A stretch of DNA of 12,871 nt from an uncultured Eubacteriales bacterium (GCA_902795555.1 CADBLV010000274.1:1-12871); one strand, 5' to 3'; counted from the first letter of the stretch, positions 1-6,828 are shown. The notes: generated by a model not told the origin, from the sequence alone. A program made the numbers and translations.

Positions 1-470
1 AAAAGCTGCGGGAGCTGGGTCGTAAAACGGTGAAAGCCTTCGGCGTGGATCGCCGGTTTGTGCATCTGGAATTCTTCCGCCTGACAAAGGCCCGCAAAGA
101 CATTGGAGAGATCGGGGATTTCGTGGCCCTGGAAGTGAATATGAGGCCTGCGGGCGGTTATACGCCGGATATGATGGACTTTGCCCATTCCACGGATGTT
201 TATCAGATCTATGCCGATATGGTCGCTTTTGATGCCAGGAGGGTGCCGGAATCCGGGGAACACTTCTATTGCGTGTACGCCAGCCGGAAGGATGGGCATA
301 CTTACGCTCGGACGCACGAGGAGATCATGAACCGGTATGGTGATCGGATGATGATGCAGGAAGAAATGCCGCCGATGAACTGGCCCCAGATGGGTCGGTA
401 TATGTATACCGCCAGGCTGGCAACTTTTGAGGAAGCGCAGGCGTTCATTGAATTTGTTCAGGGCGCTTGA
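1..470 (+). CDS. ATP-grasp domain ligase, C-terminal part (5' end outside window)
   Basis: The reading frame is open from base 3 and ends at TGA 468-470. The visible 155 or so residues are the C-terminal part of an ATP-grasp fold. RFVHLEFFRL supplies a conserved Glu on a beta strand. ALEVNMRPAGG, about 35 residues later, carries the Glu and Asn that bind Mg-ATP in ATP-grasp enzymes, followed by the Gly pair typical of carboxylate-amine ligases of the PurK/biotin-carboxylase type. TPDMMDFAHSTDVYQIYADMV is the helix that usually follows. The family activates a carboxylate as an acyl-phosphate and joins it to an amine or thiol; the substrate cannot be told here because the N-terminal and central parts are missing. 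An internal GTG at 30 is in frame but lies inside the domain, so it is not taken as the start. No clear terminator follows on the plus strand. Confidence 0.8.
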   Translation, partial: KLRELGRKTVKAFGVDRRFVHLEFFRLTKARKDIGEIGDFVALEVNMRPAGGYTPDMMDFAHSTDVYQIYADMVAFDARRVPESGEHFYCVYASRKDGHTYARTHEEIMNRYGDRMMMQEEMPPMNWPQMGRYMYTARLATFEEAQAFIEFVQGA

Positions 471-494
471 TGCGACAATTTGAAGGTTCTCCTG

Positions 495-524
495 AAAACT
501 GAACTGAGATATGACACAGTTCAG
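495..524 (-). terminator. Possible minus-strand terminator after the broken gene
   Basis: CTGAACTG (499-506) and CAGTTCAG (517-524) form a perfect 8-bp inverted repeat with a 10-nt loop. On the minus strand it is followed by TTTT (498-495). It lies about 55 bases past the stop of the minus-strand relic. The stem is only half GC and the T-tract is short, so it would be weak. On the plus strand no T-run follows. Confidence 0.35.
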
Positions 525-577
525 CGAAAAGCGTCAGGGATGATATTTATATCTGGATGGATGATGGAATGTTTTTT

Positions 578-1029
578 TCATCGTCTTTCAAGGGGAAGCC
601 GAATGATCTGTTTCATTCCGGAAAGGAAATCAGGAACATCATCCGGGGTCAGATTCAGTTGAAAGACCATATCCTTCAGTTCCTGATCCTGCGCGGCAGC
701 CTGCCTGCTGGGATCGATCACAATCCTGTATGCACCGCTGACGACTGTGCCGTAATAGAAGAAATTCGGCGTGACAAAAAAAACGGATATGATGATGCGG
801 AACTGCTATCTCGTTATGTTCCAACAGGATTGGATCATCCGCTTTTTGATGCTTTCGTCCGGTGAACAAGGCTGTGTGTAAGCGTGAGCATTCTGTCCGC
901 CTCGCTACGGATCCTCCGGTGGTTTTGCAGGATATCTTCATCGGAGATCGAATACTTTATAGGAGTGTCGTGAGAGCTTCTGTGCTGATGTCTTAAAGCA
1001 CCGAACCAAAAGTGAACCTGTGATGACAT
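578..1029 (-). pseudogene. Broken gene of unknown family, two homopolymer frameshifts
   Basis: No single frame covers this, but three minus-strand frames join into one protein-like sequence. From about 1029 to 843 one frame gives ...DTPIKYSISDEDILQNHRR... and ends ...LVHRTKAS. Removing one A from the A5 run (plus 843-847) leads into KADDPILLEHNEIAVPHHH. Removing one T from the T8 run (plus 776-783) leads into FFVTPNFFYYGTVVSGAYR, then IVIDPSRQ, LKDMVFQLNLTPDDVPDFL and a stop at 578-580. The last segment alone is open for 75 codons after an in-frame TAG at 806-808, but has no start codon near its N-terminus. I do not recognise the family. No ribosome binding site precedes the possible ATGs at 1029 or 1068, so the 5' end also looks lost. 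A sequencing error in the two homopolymers is the main alternative. Confidence 0.5.
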
Positions 1030-1046
1030 CGTATGAGGGAATACGG

Positions 1047-3491
1047 ATGAAAAGAAAACTGGCTTCATTTGTTGTTGATCACCGTCGGGCAGTCTTTATT
1101 CTGATGCTGCTCATAGCGGCTGTCAGCGCGTTTTTGCTCACAAAAGTCGAAATCAATGAAGATCTGACGCGATACCTGCCGGATAAATCTGCCATGAAGC
1201 AGGGAATCGACATCATGGCGGACGAATTTCCCGAAGCGCAGACCAGTCAGACAATCCGCGTCATGTTTGATCGTTTGAAGCCGGAGGAAAAAGAAGGCAT
1301 CCGCGCCAGACTGCAAAGCATCCCGTATGTGACGGATGTGGCCTGGCAGGCAGATAATCCGGATTATAACAGGGATGACCGTACGCTGTTTGTCCTCAGC
1401 ACGGACGCGGGTTATAAATCTGCGGAAATGAAAGCCATCAAGAGAGCGCTTGACCGGGATTTTCAAGGTTATGAGATTGCCTGGCATGATGATGATGTCG
1501 GAATGCCGGAAGTGCCTGCGTGGATACTGCTCAGCGGCGTTGCCGCGATTCTTTTGATTTTGCTTGCCATGTGCGGATCATGGATTGAACCTTTTCTCTT
1601 TCTTGCAGGCATCGGTTTTGCGGTGATCATCACTCAGGGAACCAATATCTTTCAGGGGAGCGTTTCCACCGTAACCGCTTCGATGTCTGCGATCCTGCAG
1701 CTGGTGCTTTCCATGGATTATTCCATTATCCTGAGCAATCGGTTCAAACAGGAAAGAGCAAAAAACGAAGATATTGCTGCTTCCATGAAGACAGCGGTCA
1801 TCAATTCCTTTTCGTCGATCGTTTCCAGCGGAATGACGACGGTGGCCGGGCTTCTGATGCTCCTGTTTATGAGCTTTAAAATCGGCATGGATCTGGGCAT
1901 TGTCCTGGCAAAAGGCGTATTCCTGAGCATGTTCTGCGTTCTGGTGATTATGCCGGGAATCCTGATTTCCTGTGATGGCCTGATTCGGAAAACGACCAAG
2001 AAATCTTTCCGGATCCCGACGAAGGCCCTTGCGTCATTTTCAAACAAAAATCATGCTGTAATTACGGTTGTGTTTACACTTGTGATGGCTGGGGCGCTGT
2101 TCCTGCAGCAGCAGACCGGAATCGTATACACATTGCAGCGGGAGGATACGGTTGCGGATGTTTTTCCCGCCGATAATACAATGGTGCTTGTTTATCAAAA
2201 CGATGACGAGCCGACCATTCCCGGGATCTACAGAATGCTGGAAGCAGACAGCGATGTGAAATCTGTCACCTGCTATTATTCAGCGCTGGCTACTCCCTAT
2301 ACGGCGGAGGAAATGGTAAAGAACATGCCTGAAATGCAGGAAGGCATGAAACTGGACAGGGATCTCCTTTCCATGATCTATTATCTGCGTTATGCGGGAG
2401 ATCAGTCTCTTAAAATGACAGTGGGGGAGTTTTTGACCTTTCTTTCCGATCATGTTGCCGGGAATGAAATGTTTGAGGCATATATGAGCGTAGATCAGCG
2501 GGAGATGCTTTCAAAAATCGGGAGTTACGCCGGGATGGTCAGCTTGTTTGCCGGGAACGATCCGATGACGCCGAAACAGATGGCAGATATGTTTTCATCC
2601 TTTTCGTCTGATATCAATGAAGAATCACTGGAACTGGCATTCCTGTACAAAGCGGGAATAGAAGACGGCGATCCGCAGTGGACGATGACAATGGAGGAAC
2701 TGTTTAACTTCCTTTATGATACGGTTCAGCATGATCCGTGGTTTTCACCACTGCTGGGGGAGGACGCGAAAGCTGCGCTTTCCGACGCGAAGGAGCAGTT
2801 GAGCGCCGGGAAAGCACAGCTGGCAGGAGAAAAGCATTCCCGAATGATTATCACAACCAGATATCCGGATGAGGATGAGAAAACATTCCGTTTTATTGAC
2901 AGGCTTTCTTCCGCGTGTGATAAAGAATTCAAAGGGAAGTATTATATTATCGGTAATTCGGCCATGAATCTGGAGATGTCGCGTTCCTTCGGAAGCGAGT
3001 ACCTGTTTATTACCCTTCTGACGGCTGCTGTGATCTTCCTGATTGTTTCCCTGTCTACCAGATCCCTCATGATTCCGCTGATCCTTGTATTGATTGTCCA
3101 GACCGGCGTTTTCATTACAGTGGCCAGCATCGGCCTTTTCGGAGGCAGTATTTATTATCTGGCCCTGCTGATTGTCCAGTGTATTCTGATGGGAGCCACC
3201 ATCGATTACGGAATTCTGTTTACAAACTATTACACAGAGAATCGAAGAAATGCCGGTACGTTTGAAGCGGTCAGAAAGACTTATGAAGGTGCGATCCATA
3301 CGATTGCCACTTCAGGACTGATCCTGGTTATCGTACCGTCGGTTGTGGGCAGATTTTTCCAGGATCCGACGATTACAGCGATTGTGGATACAATTGCTAT
3401 TGGCTCACTGGCTGCAATCGCATTGATCCTGGTTTGTCTGCCGGGAATTTTGATTACTTTTGATAAGCTTGTGTCCAGGAAACCTCGCTAA
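1047..3491 (+). CDS. MMPL/RND-family membrane exporter
   Basis: An 814-residue integral membrane protein of the MMPL/RND superfamily, which moves lipids, peptides or drugs outward using the proton gradient. It has the duplicated layout: TM1 at about 15-33, an outer domain to about 155, a TM bundle at about 157-310, a second TM at about 337-355, a large outer domain to about 650, and a final bundle at about 652-806. The two proton-relay motifs are visible as LSMDYSIILSNRF (Asp224) and MGATIDYGILFTNYY (Asp720). Residues 575-597 of the second outer domain carry a QLxxGKxQL-type amphipathic stretch as in YhgE-like Firmicutes exporters. ATG 1047 is chosen because GAGGGA lies 6 bases before it; the in-frame GTG 1020 and ATG 1023 have no such site. 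It is monocistronic and converges with the HD gene. The substrate is unknown. Confidence 0.87.
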   Translation: MKRKLASFVVDHRRAVFILMLLIAAVSAFLLTKVEINEDLTRYLPDKSAMKQGIDIMADEFPEAQTSQTIRVMFDRLKPEEKEGIRARLQSIPYVTDVAWQADNPDYNRDDRTLFVLSTDAGYKSAEMKAIKRALDRDFQGYEIAWHDDDVGMPEVPAWILLSGVAAILLILLAMCGSWIEPFLFLAGIGFAVIITQGTNIFQGSVSTVTASMSAILQLVLSMDYSIILSNRFKQERAKNEDIAASMKTAVINSFSSIVSSGMTTVAGLLMLLFMSFKIGMDLGIVLAKGVFLSMFCVLVIMPGILISCDGLIRKTTKKSFRIPTKALASFSNKNHAVITVVFTLVMAGALFLQQQTGIVYTLQREDTVADVFPADNTMVLVYQNDDEPTIPGIYRMLEADSDVKSVTCYYSALATPYTAEEMVKNMPEMQEGMKLDRDLLSMIYYLRYAGDQSLKMTVGEFLTFLSDHVAGNEMFEAYMSVDQREMLSKIGSYAGMVSLFAGNDPMTPKQMADMFSSFSSDINEESLELAFLYKAGIEDGDPQWTMTMEELFNFLYDTVQHDPWFSPLLGEDAKAALSDAKEQLSAGKAQLAGEKHSRMIITTRYPDEDEKTFRFIDRLSSACDKEFKGKYYIIGNSAMNLEMSRSFGSEYLFITLLTAAVIFLIVSLSTRSLMIPLILVLIVQTGVFITVASIGLFGGSIYYLALLIVQCILMGATIDYGILFTNYYTENRRNAGTFEAVRKTYEGAIHTIATSGLILVIVPSVVGRFFQDPTITAIVDTIAIGSLAAIALILVCLPGILITFDKLVSRKPR

Positions 3492-3632
3492 TCTTTCACA
3501 GCGGAAAGGCAATGCGGACGGTTTCGTGAACCGATGCCCCTGATATAAGTGGGACCTTCTCATGCGCAAATGTCTTCTCAAGGCTCATGCACAAACACGG
3601 CGTTATTGCAAACCGGATCATCCGGCATGGCT
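3492..3632. other. Convergent intergenic spacer
   Basis: This is the gap between the converging exporter and HD genes. It contains a short palindrome, CCGGATCATCCGG at 3613-3625, that could form a 4-bp stem with TTT after it on the minus strand, but no convincing terminator and no coding signal. Confidence 0.4.
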
Positions 3633-4256
3633 TTATGCTTCCGGAGCACCGCGATCCAGCATGAATGTTGCGGCTTCATCAGCGACATGAATGATCCAGG
3701 CGAGGGGAGAGAAATGGAAGGATTCGCCGATGCTGATGGAGCTGTCGTTCCCGCGGGAAAAGCCCATGTGGCAATTGATGGCAATGGCCTCCTCATCCCG
3801 GATGTCCTTCAGATGCTTTGAAAGCACATAAACGCTTTTGGAACCATGACCGCCGAAGGGCAGTTGTTCATCCACGGTGAAATAACTGCTCCGACCGTTG
3901 GGTTTCACCCTGTAAAAATTCGTTTTGCACAGATCGTGGAACAGGGCAGCAATGGTCAGAGATTCCATGAACTGATCACGATCGTATGGGCGGTTCAGAA
4001 CAAGGTACTGCTTTCGTATATCTTCCCGATAGAGCCCTTCAAGGCGGACTGCCATCTCATAAACATCGATGGAATGTTCACAAAGGCCGCCGTCATAGTT
4101 GCCGTGGTACTTGGTACTGGCAGGGGCAGTGAAGAAATCGCAGTCATCGCTCAGAAGCCATTCACGCAATGCTTCCTTCCCCTCGCGATCACCGATCTGC
4201 GTATCGAAAATCTTCAGAAATTTGTCCCGCTGAAGCTCCATATCAAACGTTTCCAT
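3633..4256 (-). CDS. HD-domain phosphohydrolase
   Basis: A 207-residue soluble protein with a full HD-type metal-binding set: His61 (GGLCEHSIDV), His107-Asp108 (ALFHDLCK), His137 (GGHGSKSVYVL), His163 (INCHMGF) and Asp193 (HVADEA). HD proteins of this type cleave phosphoester bonds in nucleotides or nucleic acids with one or two metal ions. The five-to-six-ligand pattern with an extra His pair recalls the HD domains of YhaM-type nucleases and HD-GYP-like hydrolases, but there is no attached OB or GYP domain, so the substrate is open. ATG 4256 is chosen because AGGAGGGA ends about 7 bases upstream; a longer frame to 4346 would run through the promoter. It is a single-gene unit facing the exporter. 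Confidence 0.82.
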   Translation of the reverse strand: METFDMELQRDKFLKIFDTQIGDREGKEALREWLLSDDCDFFTAPASTKYHGNYDGGLCEHSIDVYEMAVRLEGLYREDIRKQYLVLNRPYDRDQFMESLTIAALFHDLCKTNFYRVKPNGRSSYFTVDEQLPFGGHGSKSVYVLSKHLKDIRDEEAIAINCHMGFSRGNDSSISIGESFHFSPLAWIIHVADEAATFMLDRGAPEA

Positions 4257-4317
4257 AACGTCATCCCTCCTGATCCGAATGGAATAGCCGGCGTGAGTGA
4301 TCCGTCTGTCATGCTTT

Positions 4318-4346
4318 ATGATATCACAATTTGGTTCCTGTGTCAT
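4318..4346 (-). promoter_or_regulatory. Sigma-A type promoter for the HD gene
   Basis: On the minus strand, ATGACA (4346-4341) as -35 and TATCAT (4323-4318) as -10 are each one base off consensus and are separated by 17 bases. Transcription would start near 4311, giving an untranslated leader of about 55 nt before ATG 4256. Confidence 0.6.
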
Positions 4347-4380
4347 TCAACTTTCGGTTCAATCAAAATCTCCGGGCATT

Positions 4381-4692
4381 GATCCAGAAGTTTGTTTTCC
4401 ATCCATGAAAACCGGTGAGATAGGCAGCCGGATCATTGTTAACCGGGAAGATGATTTCGGAGGATGGGAGTGCTGGAAGAAGGGGAACAGGGAAGGCTTT
4501 GACTGTACTGTGCATTTCACCCGCGACGGCGGTAAAATCACGGTCAGCACGACAAACCTCGGCCTGTCTGTAAAAGGAATCATCACGCTGCCGGACTCCG
4601 TAGCGGCCGAAAACACAACCATTTACGCAGCCCTGACAGGCGACCAGGTTGCGCTGACGAATATCCGGGTGAATCATGGGAACCGTTCTTAG
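4381..4692 (+). pseudogene. C-terminal remnant of a secreted-type beta-sandwich protein
   Basis: The plus frame is open from 4297 to the TAG at 4690-4692, but only the part after about 4381 looks like protein. It reads GEIGSRIIVNREDDF, GGWECWKKGNREGFD, GGKITVSTTNLGLSVKG and TTIYAALTGDQVALTNIRV. The Trp-rich turn, the ITVSTTN strand and the ALTGDQ(C/V)ALTNI ending are, from memory, the end of a beta-sandwich module in extracellular polysaccharide-active proteins of gut Clostridia; I cannot name the family with certainty. There is no ribosome binding site before ATG 4408 or GTG 4297 and no signal peptide, and the coding part begins just behind the HD promoter. It is therefore best seen as the 3' end of a larger gene whose front was lost. 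Confidence 0.5.
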
Positions 4693-4723
4693 CGGCCGAT
4701 CCGGAAGCGGCCGACGGGTTCGA
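4684..4723. repeat. CGGCCG repeat pair after the remnant
   Basis: AGCGGCCGA occurs twice, 6 bases apart, overlapping the TAG of the remnant. Because CGGCCG is its own complement the pair can also fold as a hairpin on either strand, flanked by a 4-bp AACC/GGTT match. Neither strand has a T-run after it, so it is not a standard intrinsic terminator. Confidence 0.35.
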
Positions 4724-4780
4724 TACAATGACCGGAATTCCCTGACAGCTGTTAGGGACGGCAATGCGTCGGCCTAAAGC

Positions 4781-4837
4781 AGGAGGGAAACGGTAAACAT
4801 GATTAAGACGAAAGCTTTTATGGCTGCTATCAGATAA
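4781..4837 (+). other. Possible decapitated gene start (12-codon ORF with strong RBS)
   Basis: AGGAGGG at 4781-4787 is followed by ATG 4799 and the frame MIKTKAFMAAIR, then TAA at 4835-4837. The spacing of about 12 bases is long but usable. The peptide resembles an ordinary gene start that stops where the sequence enters the 3' end of the opposing SGNH gene. It could instead be a chance match; nothing else supports translation. Confidence 0.25.
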
Positions 4838-5417
4838 CAGACTCCGATGGTTCTGTCTGGTTAACGCAAAGCGCTGATCGAAGGATATCGGCTGTCTGTC
4901 CGGCCACAGCGGCAATCCCTCTTTCGTTCAGATGAATGTGATCCTCACAGATCATTGTTTCTTTCGAAGGAGCCACGATGGCATACAGATCATTGACAAT
5001 TGCATTTTCTTCTGCGGCAACCTTTTTCAGCACATCATTATACTGACAGATATCCTTATGATCCCCATGCAGCGTCGGCGTAGTTGTGGCGATGATCAGG
5101 GGGAGTTCCGGATTTCCGGTCATCTTGCGCAGCACATGGCATATCCGATGACAGGTTTCCTCGTAAAGATCCAGAGGATAGAAATGCCTTCCTTCCTGAT
5201 AGTCATCCCCCATATCCCAGAGTCCGCAGTTCCATTGCACGAGATCGGGAGGAGGCAGTTGCGGGAGCCAGAAACGCAGGGAATTCAGGGTATAGCCACT
5301 CCAGCGTCCGTTTTCCTCCGGGCCGCTGATTTCAGCGATATCAGCCAGTTTTTCAGCTACCACCGGCTGGTACTGCAGACGAACGGAATCACCCAATAAT
5401 AGAATCTGTTTTTTCAT
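4830..5417 (-). CDS. SGNH/GDSL-family hydrolase (esterase or acylhydrolase)
   Basis: A 195-residue protein with the SGNH hydrolase signature. LLLGDSVRL gives the GDS block with nucleophile Ser11. SGYTLNSLRFW fits block II (Gly41). QWNCGLWDMG gives the oxyanion Asn63 of block III. EDHIHLNERG near the end supplies Asp159 and His162, the third and fourth members of the active site. Family members remove acyl or acetyl groups from lipids, sugars or peptidoglycan. No signal peptide or membrane segment is visible, so a cytoplasmic substrate is likely. The length is normal for a single-domain member. ATG 5417 follows GTGAGGATAAA, with GAGG about 6 bases upstream. It has its own promoter, separate from the metal transporter behind it. 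Confidence 0.82.
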   Translation of the reverse strand: MKKQILLLGDSVRLQYQPVVAEKLADIAEISGPEENGRWSGYTLNSLRFWLPQLPPPDLVQWNCGLWDMGDDYQEGRHFYPLDLYEETCHRICHVLRKMTGNPELPLIIATTTPTLHGDHKDICQYNDVLKKVAAEENAIVNDLYAIVAPSKETMICEDHIHLNERGIAAVAGQTADILRSALCVNQTEPSESVI

Positions 5418-5470
5418 TTTATCCTCACTCTTTCATTGACTGATGTGTCATAAAACAGAACTTTCAAACG

Positions 5471-5530
5471 TCACTTCCTGTTTTTGCAAAAACTGTTTCC
5501 TGTTCCGATGACCGTTGTCGGTGAAATCAT
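5471..5530 (-). CDS. Possible 19-residue leader peptide upstream of the SGNH gene
   Basis: Within the SGNH leader, GAGGAGG sits 7-8 bases before ATG 5530, a better-placed ribosome site than that of the SGNH gene itself. The frame reads MISPTTVIGTGNSFCKNRK and stops at 5471-5473. A GTTTTTGCAAAAAC palindrome lies inside its 3' part. If the T5 run had one more T, the frame would run on for 27 codons to a stop overlapping ATG 5450, which opens another 8-codon frame ending just before the SGNH gene. It may be a regulatory leader peptide, the relic of a small gene, or chance. Confidence 0.3.
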   Translation of the reverse strand: MISPTTVIGTGNSFCKNRK

Positions 5531-5597
5531 ATGCGCAGCCTCCTCGTTTGCCTGCACGGCATAAAAGGGGGCTGTGACACCCGGGAATGATCGATTC

Positions 5598-5625
5598 ATT
5601 ATACCATGAAAGCCGTTGTTGTAAA
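5598..5625 (-). promoter_or_regulatory. Strong promoter for the SGNH gene
   Basis: On the minus strand, TTTACA (5625-5620) and a perfect TATAAT (5603-5598) are separated by 16 bases, with TGG directly before the -10 (extended -10 type). The predicted start is near 5591, leaving a leader of about 174 nt. It lies just past the stop of the ZIP transporter gene, so the SGNH gene need not depend on that gene's transcript. Confidence 0.65.
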
Positions 5626-5661
5626 AGGCTGAATGTTTGATCAGATAAACCGACTGTCTGG

Positions 5662-6441
5662 TTATCCAAACGTGATGTCCAGGATCATCATCAGAATAAA
5701 TCCTAACGCGAACGCAATCGTTCCAACGTTGGAATGCTTGCCTTCCGACATTTCCGGGATCAGTTCCTCCACGACCACATACATCATGGCCCCTGCGGCA
5801 AAAGACAGAAAATAGGGCATAACAGGCGTGACAAGTCCGGCACCGATCATTGTTATGACAGCAGTGACGGGTTCAACGGCACCGGAAAGCACTCCCATCA
5901 GAAAAGTCCTGTGCTTTGGCATTCCTTCTGCCAGCAGCGGCATGGAAACAATGGCGCCTTCCGGAAAATTTTGGATTGCGATTCCAAGAGCTAACGTGAG
6001 TGCTCCGGCTGCGGTGATTCCCGAAGAACCTGCCAGCAATCCGGCATACACAACACCGACTGCCATACCCTCTGGAATGTTGTGGATTGTTACAGCAAGG
6101 ATCAGCTTTGTCGTGCGTTTAAATCCACTCTGCGGACCCTCGTTTTGTCTGTCCATATGCATGTGGGGTGTAATGACATCCAACAGCAGCAGAAAGCTGA
6201 TACCGATCAGAAATCCAACTGAAGCCGGGAGAAAAGCCAACGTTCCCATTGAGGAACTGTTATCCAACGCCGGCTGCAACAGACTCCAGAAGGAAGCGGA
6301 AACCATAACGCCGGCCGCAAAACCCGTCAGCGCTTTCTGCACCGGACGGGATATCTGCTTTTTCAGAAAGAAAACCATTGCCGCTCCCAGACTGGTGCCC
6401 AGAAATGGAATCAGGATTCCTTCCGCAATCTGTATGTTCAT
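5662..6441 (-). CDS. ZIP-family divalent metal transporter (GufA/ZupT type)
   Basis: A 259-residue polytopic membrane protein with about eight hydrophobic segments and the two metal-site motifs of ZIP carriers: HNIPEG at 120-125 (TM4) and QNFPEG at 157-162 (TM5). VEELIPE at 224-230 is also typical. A His-rich loop, TPHMHMD at about 91-97, lies between TM3 and TM4, where ZIP proteins usually have a metal-binding loop. These proteins bring zinc, iron or manganese into the cytoplasm. ATG 6441 is preferred because GAGGTG lies 4-5 bases before it; an in-frame GTG at 6447 lies inside that ribosome site. The paired palindromes at its promoter fit control by a metal-sensing repressor. Which metal it carries cannot be read from the sequence. 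Confidence 0.88.
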   Translation of the reverse strand: MNIQIAEGILIPFLGTSLGAAMVFFLKKQISRPVQKALTGFAAGVMVSASFWSLLQPALDNSSSMGTLAFLPASVGFLIGISFLLLLDVITPHMHMDRQNEGPQSGFKRTTKLILAVTIHNIPEGMAVGVVYAGLLAGSSGITAAGALTLALGIAIQNFPEGAIVSMPLLAEGMPKHRTFLMGVLSGAVEPVTAVITMIGAGLVTPVMPYFLSFAAGAMMYVVVEELIPEMSEGKHSNVGTIAFALGFILMMILDITFG

Positions 6442-6517
6442 ATCCACCTCAACCCAGTGTGATCTGACCCAGCCTGTAAAGCTGAACCGAAGAGTGTCAG
6501 CCGGCCTTCCGCATCTT

Positions 6518-6550
6518 AAGAAAACAGGATGCCAGTACGCAAAGGCATCC
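6518..6550 (-). terminator. Terminator-like hairpin inside the ZIP leader
   Basis: On the minus strand GGATGCC (6550-6544) and GGCATCC (6533-6527) form a perfect 7-bp GC-rich stem with a 10-nt loop, followed by TGTTTTCTT (6526-6518). It lies between the promoter and the gene, so it could act as a conditional terminator. No gene ends just before it, which argues against an ordinary end-of-gene terminator. Confidence 0.5.
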
Positions 6551-6619
6551 CGTCTCTTTGGAGGTAAGGTGCTGGTATATCACTCGGGGTGGCTTAAGCC
6601 CGATTGATATCATTGTTCG

Positions 6620-6637
6620 GGTTAGTATTTACTAACC
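6620..6637. promoter_or_regulatory. Palindromic operator at the ZIP transcription start
   Basis: GGTTAGTATTTACTAACC is a perfect inverted repeat with 8-bp arms around two bases. Its core TTAG-N6-CTAA has the same half-sites and spacing as the DtxR/IdeR consensus core (TTAG-GTTAGC-CTAA). It begins about 7 bases past the -10 box, a position where a bound repressor would block transcription. The regulator's identity is inferred. Confidence 0.55.
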
Positions 6638-6643
6638 AAAACT

Positions 6644-6672
6644 ATATTACCATATTTTAAAACTTGTGTCAA
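6644..6672 (-). promoter_or_regulatory. Consensus promoter for the ZIP gene
   Basis: On the minus strand a perfect TTGACA -35 (6672-6667), a 17-base spacer and TAATAT as -10 (6649-6644) form a near-ideal sigma-A promoter in an AT-rich stretch. The start is predicted near 6637, at the edge of the operator palindrome. Confidence 0.75.
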
Positions 6673-6699
6673 CTGCTTTTGATTTATAATTACAGATTT

Positions 6700-6715
6700 A
6701 TTAGATATTTCTAAT
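6700..6715. promoter_or_regulatory. Second TTAG-N6-CTAA palindrome upstream of the ZIP promoter
   Basis: ATTAGATATTTCTAAT has 6-bp inverted arms and the same TTAG-N6-CTAA core as the operator at 6620-6637. The two centres are 79 bases apart and flank the promoter, an arrangement that could let a repressor act from two sites. The surrounding AT-rich sequence raises the odds of a chance match. Confidence 0.4.
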
Positions 6716-6828
6716 TTAAATATACCCGACGGTTTCAAACTTGGCTTTTCTCTGCCTCTCCCTGCTCATGATGGCGATCTTTGTATCCGAACCCCTTCTG
6801 TTTTGCGACATGTGGGATCATGTATGTT

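Larger units (their letters stand above)
6442..6637 (-). ncRNA. Structured 5' leader of the ZIP gene, class unknown
   Basis: The predicted transcript carries about 195 nt before the ZIP start. First comes a hairpin with 12-bp arms and one mismatch (6599-6610 with 6577-6588), whose loop region contains CTTAAG. Next is a terminator-like hairpin at 6518-6550, followed by a second CTTAAG and a GCTGA/TCAGC hairpin near 6480-6500, then the ribosome site. This resembles a riboswitch or attenuator, but I could not match it to T-box, cobalamin, M-box, yybP-ykoY or NiCo consensus patterns. It may be a new or diverged class, or structure by chance. Confidence 0.4.

Noticed and set aside
557..865. Plus-strand frame of 102 codons between the ligase and the exporter
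   Set aside because: The protein-like signal in this stretch is on the minus strand; the plus frame has no ribosome site and no domain.
3613..3625. CCGGATCATCCGG palindrome as a shared terminator for the convergent genes
   Set aside because: Only a 4-bp stem can form around a real loop and the T-run is three bases, too weak to call.
5828..6607. Plus-strand open frame of 259 codons opposite the ZIP gene
   Set aside because: It is antisense to the ZIP gene, and its translation is Pro/Ser-rich without domains. It also runs through the ZIP leader.
6442..6637. T-box or known metal riboswitch in the ZIP leader
   Set aside because: No AGGGTGG-type T-box sequence and no recognisable M-box, yybP-ykoY, NiCo or cobalamin core. 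It is kept only as an unclassified leader.
6716..6811. Minus-strand 31-codon frame after the esterase, ending in the AT-rich promoter region
   Set aside because: No ribosome binding site, no similarity I recognise, and its end overlaps the upstream palindrome of the ZIP promoter.
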